Below are positions 1-5,197 of a stretch of DNA of 5,642 nucleotides, piece after piece (within the stretch, counting starts at the first letter, position 1; each line of letters opens with the position of its first letter). The notes beneath the pieces are model-generated. The model saw nothing but the letters and a program-made list of their open reading frames with translations. It did no database searches and was not told the DNA's origin. The DNA lies in NCBI GenBank assembly GCA_028292305.1, contig JAQGMQ010000874.1, positions 1 through 5,642 of the forward strand. The letters run 5' to 3'. Origin of the DNA: Rhodoferax sp. (GTDB lineage Bacteria > Pseudomonadota > Gammaproteobacteria > Burkholderiales > Burkholderiaceae_C). The translations under genes were made by a program, and so were the position numbers.

Positions 1-291
1 GTCGCGCAGGGAGCCGGCGGCCTCGTTGAGGTCGCCACCGGTCGAGTCTTCCAGGTACAGGCTCACCAGGTTGACCAGCCGGTCCCGGGCTTTTTCCAGG
101 TCGGGCCGCAGGTATTCGGTGCCGAAATAACGCGCGATCTGCACGATGCCCTTGGCGGCTTCCTGGTGCATGGTTTCGAGCCGGGCCGGCGCCAGGATGC
201 CGGTCTGCACGCCATGGCGCAGCGCCTTCTCGAAGAAGGGCCGGCCGTCGAACAGGGAGACTGTGGAAGCCGTGGAAGCAGTTGTGGACAT
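1..291 (-). CDS. Unknown protein, N-terminal 97 residues (runs off left edge)
   Basis: The reading frame is open from an ATG at 291 down to base 1 with no stop, so the C-terminus lies outside the window. I do not recognise the family. The visible part starts with a Ser/Thr/Ala-rich leader (TASTAST, from a 9-bp repeat GTGGAAGC at 262-279). It continues with a soluble, helix-prone segment containing SLFDGRPFFEKALRHG (about residues 12-27), then EAAKGIVQIARYFGTEYL and a charged helix around residues 64-82. There is no signal peptide or membrane segment, so it is probably cytosolic. It starts 29 bases after the stop of the 254-aa gene on the same strand, so it is likely the fourth gene of the J-protein operon. 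The Shine-Dalgarno before this ATG is poor, so the start is less certain than the frame. Codon use resembles the neighbours. Confidence 0.75.
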   Translation of the reverse strand, partial: MSTTASTASTVSLFDGRPFFEKALRHGVQTGILAPARLETMHQEAAKGIVQIARYFGTEYLRPDLEKARDRLVNLVSLYLEDSTGGDLNEAAGSLRD

Positions 292-320
292 GGGCAGGAA
301 TGTGAGAGGGCTTGTGCGGC

Positions 321-1085
321 TCAGATGGCGGATTCTTCGTCCGGGTCGGCGGGACGTTTCTGCGAACCTTCACCCGCGCCGTGGCCTTCGCGGAACGGCA
401 CATGGCCGCCGTCGTGGCTGTCGTCTTCCTCGTCCTCGGCTTCCTGTTCGGCCGTGAAGGTGCGAAAGCGCGCGCGCAGGATGGTCAGCACCTCGATCAG
501 GATGTCGGGGCATTCGGTGCGCAGCAGCCAGCTGAATTCCATCCAGTCGTGGTCGGTGACTTCGTCCAGATCCACCCGTGGCTTGGTGTAGGCCGCGGCG
601 ATCATGTTGGCTTCGGACAGCACCGAGCCGTCGTCTTCCGAGGCCTCGAAGCTGCCGGTGCGCATGAAGCTTTCGACCCGCGCCCAATGCTCGAGCAGGT
701 AGTCGGCCAGCGCGTCGCAGCCGCCGTCGGTCTCGCCCACCGTGCGCAGGAAGTCCACCGGCGTGTAGGTTTCCTGGTCGTCACGGAAGATGACCGAGTT
801 CATCATGCCGCGCAGGTGGGTGTGGGTCAGGTCCTTGTATTGCTTTTCGATGACCACGGCGCGCGCGAACTGCTGCGGCGTGACCAGCAGGTTCAGCACC
901 GAGGATTTCGAGCCGTCGTATTCGCGGATCACCGAGAGCAGGTCTTTCGGCGGAAAGCTGTCGAGGGCCACGACGAGCGCGTGGTCGCCTTCCTCGTCGG
1001 CCAGCGAGACCAGCGCGGCTTCGGCGCCGACGATGTCGCCGGCAAGGATCAGGCTTTGGGCTTTGACCAGGGCAGGGTAGTGCAT
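321..1085 (-). CDS. Uncharacterised 254-aa protein with acidic tail, third gene of J-protein operon
   Basis: A complete ORF with ATG at 1085 preceded by AAGGA at five bases' spacing, and TGA at 323-321. The family is not recognised. Residues 1-210 look like a soluble all-helical domain: LVKAQSLILAGDIVGAEAAL (7-25), then SFPPKDLLSVIREYDGSK (43-60) and VTPQQFARAVV. The 'Leu-Pro-Pro-x-Asp-Leu' style resembles the superhelical MgtE N-terminal type repeats, but this is only an impression. Residues 211-254 form a hydrophilic, probably disordered tail with an acidic run (EQEAEDEEDD, about 213-222) followed by Gly/His-rich sequence. There is no signal peptide or membrane span. The 66-base gap from the preceding gene and 29-base gap to the next fit one transcript. 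The acidic tail parallels that of the 185-aa neighbour. A long ORF on the opposite strand is a codon-bias shadow. Confidence 0.85.
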   Translation of the reverse strand: MHYPALVKAQSLILAGDIVGAEAALVSLADEEGDHALVVALDSFPPKDLLSVIREYDGSKSSVLNLLVTPQQFARAVVIEKQYKDLTHTHLRGMMNSVIFRDDQETYTPVDFLRTVGETDGGCDALADYLLEHWARVESFMRTGSFEASEDDGSVLSEANMIAAAYTKPRVDLDEVTDHDWMEFSWLLRTECPDILIEVLTILRARFRTFTAEQEAEDEEDDSHDGGHVPFREGHGAGEGSQKRPADPDEESAI

Positions 1086-1151
1086 GGGGTTCCTTCTCGG
1101 ATGTCGTTGCAGGCTATGTCGGCCAGGCCGGCTGGGCCAAGTTGGGCCTTG

Positions 1152-1709
1152 TTATTCCTTGCGCTCGAAGCCTTGTTCGGCCAGCCAGTCGGCACCGGCT
1201 TCTTCGAGGTTGCGCGGCAGGTTTTCGCCTTCGTCGGCTTCGTCGCCGCCGTCACCCTGTTCGCGGTCGTTGTCTTCTTCGTCCTGCTCGGCTTCCGCTG
1301 CAGCGGCGGCCAGGCTCGGGTCGACGCGGGTGTGCAGGTATTCGAGCACCGCGGCCACGGTCATGAAGCGTTCGCCGCCCGGCTCGATCAGCACGCGGTC
1401 GGCCAGTGCATCGGCCCAGGGCGACAGCGTGATGGCCGCGTCCAGCGTGAACCACGAAGGAAATTTTTCAGGCTGCATGGCGGCCAGGTCGTCCATGGTG
1501 CGCGGCGAGGTGAAGCGGAAGCCCTGGTGGAAGGCCACCGCCAGCATCTCGGGGCTTTCTTCCATCATCATCACCAGGAAGTCGATCTGGCTGCGCTTCT
1601 CGCGCAGGCGCTTTTCCAGCACGTTCTTGCCTTCCGAATCGGACAGCAGGTCGTTGATCTCCGCGTCGTAGGCGGGGCTGTGGTCGGCAAAGTAGCGCGA
1701 TAGTTTCAT
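1152..1709 (-). CDS. Uncharacterised 185-aa acidic protein, coupled to the J-domain gene
   Basis: A complete ORF with ATG at 1709-1707 and stop at 1154-1152. Its ATG overlaps the TGA of the J-domain gene (ATGA, 1709-1706). An AAGGAAG about seven bases upstream lies inside the J gene, a classic layout for translational coupling. I do not recognise the family. Residues 1-133 look folded: a charged helix EKRLREKRSQIDFLVMMM (32-49), an aromatic stretch FHQGFRFTSPRTMDDL (60-75), PSWFTLDAAITLSPWADAL (84-102), and GGERFMTVAAVLEYLHTRVDP (111-131). A poly-Ala spacer (134-138) leads to a strongly acidic, Gly-containing linker (139-162), followed by a short conserved-looking C-terminal helix with Trp (GADWLAEQGF, 172-181). 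There is no export signal. The end-motif after a disordered acidic linker suggests a protein-interaction peptide. A role with the J-protein is inferred from the coupling only. Confidence 0.87.
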   Translation of the reverse strand: MKLSRYFADHSPAYDAEINDLLSDSEGKNVLEKRLREKRSQIDFLVMMMEESPEMLAVAFHQGFRFTSPRTMDDLAAMQPEKFPSWFTLDAAITLSPWADALADRVLIEPGGERFMTVAAVLEYLHTRVDPSLAAAAAEAEQDEEDNDREQGDGGDEADEGENLPRNLEEAGADWLAEQGFERKE

Positions 1710-1984
1710 TTCAGGACTTCCTTCATGTAGTTCTGCCAGATTTCCCCGGCCGTATCGATTGGGCTGTCGAGCAGGCCGCGGCGCCGGTTCTCGTCATAAG
1801 TCTTGCGCTTCTCCTCGTCCGCGAGCACTTCGTACGCCTCCTGCACGGCGCGAAAGCGTTGCGCCGCGTCGGGCGACGGATTGCGGTCGGGGTGGGTCTG
1901 CGCGGCCTTCTGGCGAAACGCCTTCTTGATATCGGCCAGCGAGGCGCTGCTGGCAAGGCCCAGGGCCGCGTAGTGGTCTTGCAT
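1706..1984 (-). CDS. Minimal J-domain protein (DnaJ-like Hsp70 co-chaperone), 92 aa
   Basis: Seen: an almost stand-alone J-domain. Helix I starts at DHYAALGL (3-10). Helix II is LADIKKAFRQKAAQ (16-29), with the invariant HPD at 31-33 followed by RNP. Helix III is AAQRFRAVQEAYEVLADEEKR (40-60), and then YDENRRRGLLD. Known for the family: HPD contacts DnaK and stimulates its ATPase. The Gly/Phe region, zinc finger and substrate-binding C-terminal domains of true DnaJ are absent. Only about 20 residues follow the J-domain (PIDTAGEIWQNYMKEVLK). This protein therefore probably recruits cytosolic DnaK to specific clients, plausibly the products of the downstream genes (inference). Start choice: ATG 1984 puts the J-domain at the N-terminus. 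An in-frame GTG at 2038 would add 18 Pro/Arg-rich residues and has only a U-tract upstream. The SD at the chosen ATG is weak (AGAGAA). The 3' end overlaps the next gene by ATGA. Confidence 0.92.
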   Translation of the reverse strand: MQDHYAALGLASSASLADIKKAFRQKAAQTHPDRNPSPDAAQRFRAVQEAYEVLADEEKRKTYDENRRRGLLDSPIDTAGEIWQNYMKEVLK

Positions 1985-2040
1985 AGGTTCTCTGTTGGCC
2001 GGTGGCGCCGGTGGTCTCGCAGGGTCACGCTCAGCCACGG

Positions 2041-2072
2041 CAAAAAAAGACAGCCACGCGGGCTGTCTTTTT
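2041..2072 (-). terminator. Strong intrinsic-terminator hairpin in the leader of the J-protein operon (bidirectional)
   Basis: A perfect 12-bp inverted repeat: AAAAAGACAGCC (2044-2055) and GGCTGTCTTTTT (2061-2072) around a five-base loop. On the minus strand the stem is followed by seven T (2048-2042); on the plus strand it ends in five T. It lies 56 bases upstream of the J-protein start and about 30 bases downstream of a candidate minus-strand -10 box, with no recognised minus-strand gene immediately upstream to end. It may act as an attenuator, terminate a short leader RNA, or insulate the divergent promoters. Confidence 0.8.
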
Positions 2073-2101
2073 GAGTCTTTGCAGGGTGACTGGTTCCGTC
2101 G

Positions 2102-2107
2102 ATTTTA
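2102..2107 (-). promoter_or_regulatory. Candidate -10 element (TAAAAT) of the J-protein operon
   Basis: Reading the minus strand, GGGTAAAATCGACGG has a -10 of the type common in beta-proteobacteria. Initiation would fall near 2095, giving a leader of about 110 bases to the ATG at 1984 that contains the terminator hairpin. No good TTGACA-like -35 is visible at 16-18 bases, so a helper activator may be needed, or the match may be chance. Confidence 0.4.
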
Positions 2108-2128
2108 CCCGCCCTGGCTTGCATGGCT

Positions 2129-2160
2129 GCCCGGTTGCCGCAGCGCCGGCCGGACCGGGC
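2129..2160. repeat. GC-rich inverted repeat GCCCGGT-N18-ACCGGGC
   Basis: A perfect 7-bp inverted repeat (2129-2135 and 2154-2160). It overlaps the position where the -35 region of the minus-strand TAAAAT promoter should lie. It has no T-tract, so it is not an intrinsic terminator. It could be an operator half-site pair or chance in GC-rich DNA. Confidence 0.3.
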
Positions 2161-2393
2161 GTTGCGTCGCCCGCGGTCGCCACGCGTCCCGTCAACCAGC
2201 CTGGCATGCCGCCGCAGCACGTGTCGCGGGCCAGATTTGCTACAAGTACCGCTATTTTCGCGTGAAAAATTACCGAATTTCTTGACAGAAAAATAATCCA
2301 GCGCGGCATCGTGCGGGATGCGTGCAAGTCAGCGCTCGTGGAACGCCTTCTCCCATGTAAAGCTGAAACAAAAAACGGAAATCTAGTTTTTAA

Positions 2394-2436
2394 CAACAGA
2401 AATACGCAAGGAACTCTTGTTGTGTTTCTGCTGTTG
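2394..2436. repeat. Long imperfect inverted repeat upstream of the outer-membrane pseudogene
   Basis: Arm one at 2394-2410 (CAACAGAAATACGCAAG) pairs with arm two at 2416-2436, whose reverse complement is CAACAGCAGAAACAC followed by AACAAG. The loop is GAACT. The matched blocks are CAACA, GAAA, AC and CAAG, interrupted by small bulges. It lies just before the palindrome at 2458-2478. It may be a folded 5'-leader RNA or a protein site. There is no T-tract after it. Confidence 0.4.
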
Positions 2437-2457
2437 CGTTAGTCTTGTGGAAACATA

Positions 2458-2478
2458 AATTTACAGAGTATGTAAATT
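2458..2478. promoter_or_regulatory. Perfect 21-bp palindrome, probable operator (AATTTACA-N5-TGTAAATT)
   Basis: Two perfect 8-bp arms, 2458-2465 and 2471-2478, are separated by GAGTA. The site is 63 bases upstream of the ATG at 2542, in AT-rich DNA where a plus-strand promoter is expected. A weak TTGTGG (2445-2450) with TATGTA (2469-2474) would place the palindrome over the -10. Symmetry and length fit a dimeric helix-turn-helix regulator such as a TetR- or GntR-type protein, but the regulator cannot be named. It does not match the FNR (TTGAT-N4-ATCAA) or CRP consensus. Confidence 0.55.
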
Positions 2479-2541
2479 GTTCCATAGGTTTCAAGTTCGG
2501 AATTTCCAGAAGATCAGCACATCGCGGAGGGGCAGATCGCT

Positions 2542-4277
2542 ATGAAAAAAGACGGAAAGTTCCGGGGTGTGCAAGGCTTCGGCGCCTGGCTCCTCATCCT
2601 GTGGCTGGCCTTGTCGGCTCAATTCGCCATGGGCGCGACTTCCGCCAGCAACACCGCCACCGCGGCGCCTCCGGTCAATGTGCTGGACAACTCCGGTGGT
2701 TGCGACGCGGCCGTGCCGCCCAATTGCGTCGGCAACAACACCTCCACCGCGACCATCGCCGTGTGGGCGGCCACCACCAGCAAAACCGCCTCGCCTGGCG
2801 GCGCCACGTCGACGCCGGGTATTCCGTGGTCCGCAACGACACCGGGCAGGATGTGCGCGAAACCGGTGTCAACGCCCGCGGCGAAGTCACCGACACCTTG
2901 TCCATCTATGCCCTGGTCAGCCGCGTGGAGCGGGGCGGGGAGTCGCTGGACCAGGCCCAGTTCACCGCGCAGTGGCGGCCCACCGACGACGACACCGTCA
3001 GCGGCGAGATCCGGCGCGTGACGCAGAGCCGCACCACCGGCGACGTCAACGGCACGCTGGGCGCGGGCAAATACACCCGGCGTGTCACGCCCAACCTCGA
3101 CATCTACGGCATCGTGCAGCTGACACTGGACGACGACGGCGGCAAATACGCCGACAACAACGCCTACACCGTGGGCGCCAAGTACCGGTTCAGCAACCTG
3201 TCGACGGTGGGCGCCGAAGCCACCCACGGCGACCGCGGCAATGCGGCGCTGGTCAACGCAGATTACCGGCTGGCACCGGACCATACGGTGTACGGCACGT
3301 TCACGGCCAGCAGCGACAACACCGAATACGATTCCGTCTTCAACCCGCGGCAGCAGGGCGGCTGGACGCTCGGTCAGCGCTGGCGGCTGACGGACAAGGC
3401 CAATCTGTTCAATGAAAGTCAATACCTGAAGGATCCGAACGCGGGCAAGGGCCTGGCCAATACCTTCGGAATGGATTTCTACCCGGCCACCGGCTGGAAC
3501 CTGGGCTACACCCTGCAGCAGGGCGAACTGACCAGCAGCGCAGGCGACGTGCACCGGCGCGCGGTCAGCGTCACCGGGGGCCACACCACGCCCGAGACCA
3601 CCTGGTCCAGCAAGGCCGAATGGCGGCGGGACACCGGTGCCGAGCAACGCGTGCAATGGGTGCTGGCCAACCGCATCGACCACAAGCTGAACGAAAGCTG
3701 GCGCATCTCGGGCAAATTCAATTACTCCGACACCAACGACAAGCTCAACGCCGCGGCAGGCGCCAAATACACCGAAGCCGTGGGCGGTTTTGCCTGGCGG
3801 CCGATGGACGACGCGCGTTATGCGCTGCTGGGCCGCTACACCCACTTGTACGACCTGGCGACGCTCGGGCAGATCAACCAGGTCGGTTCGGACTACGACC
3901 AGAAATCCGACATCATTTCCGTGGAAGGCATCTACAAATACGACCGCCCATGGGAGTTTGCCGCGAAGCTCGCACGCCGCACCGGTTCGGCCCGGTTCGG
4001 CCGCGGCACTGGCCAGTGGTTCGACTCGGCCACCACCTATGGCGGTATTCAGGCCCGTTACGAGCTGCCCGAAAAATGGCACGCTCTGCTTGAATTCCGC
4101 ATGCTGGACGTGAAGGACGGCGGCACGCGCAAAGGCTGGCTGGCCGGTATCGACCGCGACATCACCAAGAACCTGCGGGTGGGGGTGGGCTACAACTTCA
4201 CCACGTTCAGCGACGATCTGACGAAGTTCGGCTACACGTACAAGGGGTTCTTCCTGAACATCGTGGGTTCGTATTGA
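2542..4277 (+). pseudogene. Broken outer-membrane beta-barrel surface protein (DUF11-type head joined out of frame to the barrel)
   Basis: The ATG at 2542 has GGAGG at 2526-2530 and starts a clear signal peptide: KKDGKFR, then the hydrophobic core GFGAWLLILWLALSAQFA, with cleavage near AMG-A at 31. A short segment follows (NTATAAPP, NCVGNNTSTATIAV, TSKTASP) typical of DUF11-like repeats. After about 2795 this frame loses coding character and stops at 3019-3021. The frame one base back, from about WRRHVDAGYSVVRNDTG, carries about 490 residues of alternating aromatic/polar barrel strands ending GVGYNFTTFSDDL...FFLNIVGSY, with a C-terminal Tyr as in BAM substrates. From memory, relatives with this barrel are much larger proteins with DUF11/SdrD-like regions in between. 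The likely history is a large internal deletion plus a frame change, leaving no exported barrel. No slippery heptamer is visible at the junction. Alternatives are a sequencing error in a naturally short gene or, less likely, frameshifting. Confidence 0.75.
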
Positions 4278-4351
4278 CCGGGGTTGTCTGAGTCCGGCCA
4301 TGGCCCCCGGGCGGGCCGCTCAACCGCCGGCTGCTGGCCGTCGCGGCCGCC

Positions 4352-4711
4352 TCAGGCCAGCGCGGCGGCGCCCTTGAAGCGCGACAGGCGCAAAGTCACG
4401 GGCGCGTCGGCGCCGCTTTGCAGTACCCAGCGCAAATAGGTGTCGACCCATCGCGCGATCAACACCGCGTCGTTCGGCACGTCGGCCACCGTCACGAAAC
4501 ACCCCGATTCCCAGGCTTCCAGCCGGCCGCCCAAGGTGGCGACCAACGCCGCCGGGTGTTTGCTCAGTGGATAGGCCGCGTTGATTTTTCCATCGCCGTA
4601 TTGCACCCATTTTTCAGGCTCGCTGGCCAGTTGGAACGAGGCGCAACCATCGGGTTCGTCCCCGACATGTCGAACGCGCTGGGCGATATGGGCGATGCGG
4701 TCTGAGTTCAT
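4352..4711 (-). CDS. Uncharacterised 119-aa protein
   Basis: The start at 4711 (MNSDRIAHIAQR) is well supported by GGAGG four bases upstream. The frame stays open further upstream to 4960, but that part is Arg/Ser/Pro-rich and not protein-like. The stop is TGA at 4354-4352. It looks like a small cytosolic alpha/beta protein. An N-terminal helix (1-16) is followed by strand-like FQLASEPEKWVQYGDGKINAAYPLSKHP (about 26-53), LVATLGGRLEAWESGCFVTVADVP, a helix NDAVLIARWVDTYLRWVLQ, and a basic end. There is no signal peptide or membrane span. The overall layout faintly recalls small secretion-chaperone-like (TY-Chap/YbjN) folds, but that is an impression and no function is assigned. It is transcribed towards the outer-membrane pseudogene, 74 bases away, and is not in an operon here. 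No clear promoter was found. Confidence 0.8.
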   Translation of the reverse strand: MNSDRIAHIAQRVRHVGDEPDGCASFQLASEPEKWVQYGDGKINAAYPLSKHPAALVATLGGRLEAWESGCFVTVADVPNDAVLIARWVDTYLRWVLQSGADAPVTLRLSRFKGAAALA

Positions 4712-5197
4712 GCGGCCTCCAGGCTGGCGGTGGTATCGTCGAATGGCGATTGCAACGGGCAATTCCCGCGCGTATAAGCCGGTTAGTCGTTTCGATTTCG
4801 TCACAATTTCGGCGCAATTTGTCTTTGACTGTGACATCGGTGCAAGGTCGACGATGGTCGTCGCCAACGGTGACAGCGGCGAGGCAGGAATGCGCAGTCG
4901 GCGAGAAAGGTGTAGGCCGGCGCGGCGAAAGCCGGGCGTTCTGTGGGATTTGTCCTGCAAGACCGTGGCGTCACCGCCCGCAGTCGAAGCGGTGGCCCAA
5001 GGACGTCGAGGCCCGCGGACTGCACTTATGGTCTTGCTTTCGTGGCAATGGCGGCGGTCAGAGGGATCACGTCGGCAAGCAACCCGGTCGGACTATCCGC
5101 GGGTTTCATGCGCCCGCCGCGCAAATCGGCCATCATGGAAATCTGCCGGCATGTTCCGGTTCGGTTGGTTCGCTCAAGGCATTTTGGAGACTCTTGC
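4712..5197. other. Intergenic region between the 119-aa gene and egtB
   Basis: About 490 bases hold both divergent start regions. Open frames exist on both strands, but they are Arg/Trp/Pro-rich without a recognisable domain or RBS, so I call none. Small signals: a direct repeat CAATTT at 4804-4809 and 4815-4820 (11-bp period), and GTCACA (4800-4805) with its inverse TGTGAC (4830-4835). A weak TTGACT at 4825-4830 has no good -10. The egtB RBS (GGAGA) is at 5186-5190. No RNA gene or terminator was recognised. Confidence 0.55.

Larger units (their letters stand above)
1985..2541. other. Divergent intergenic region, AT-rich on its right side
   Basis: About 560 bases separate the minus-strand J-protein gene from the plus-strand outer-membrane gene start. 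The left part (to about 2230) is GC-rich like the genes. From about 2230 to 2500 the base composition drops clearly to AT-rich, with runs of A and T, as is common around promoters and silencer-bound DNA. It contains the terminator hairpin, the TAAAAT box, two inverted repeats and the 21-bp palindrome listed separately. I see no tRNA, riboswitch or convincing protein gene. The short ORFs across it are Arg/Pro/Ala-rich and read through the hairpin. Confidence 0.6.

Noticed and set aside
312..1703. 463-aa open frame on the plus strand across the operon
   Set aside because: It is antisense to three minus-strand genes with good starts, RBSs and a J-domain. Its His/Gln/Arg/Val-rich composition is typical of a GC-rich shadow frame.
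2031..2396. 121-aa minus-strand ORF upstream of the J gene
   Set aside because: It reads through the terminator hairpin, has no domain, and its composition changes abruptly with the local base content.
2445..2795. Upstream part of the 610-aa plus-strand frame that contains the barrel
   Set aside because: It is open but Arg/His-rich, has no signal peptide or RBS, and starts within the palindrome region. The real 5' coding there is the frame beginning at 2542.
2785..2815. Programmed -1 ribosomal frameshift to join head and barrel
   Set aside because: No X-XXY-YYZ slippery heptamer lies in the zero frame, and the barrel begins in mid-domain, so a deletion explains it better.
2619..4301. 560-aa open frame on the minus strand opposite the barrel gene
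   Set aside because: The plus strand encodes recognisable barrel sequence with a proper C-terminal signal. The antisense product is Val/Ala/Gly/His-rich without domains.
4302..4317. GGCCC-N6-GGGCC hairpin as a terminator between the convergent genes
   Set aside because: The stem is only five base pairs with no T-tract on either strand. It is common by chance in such GC-rich sequence.
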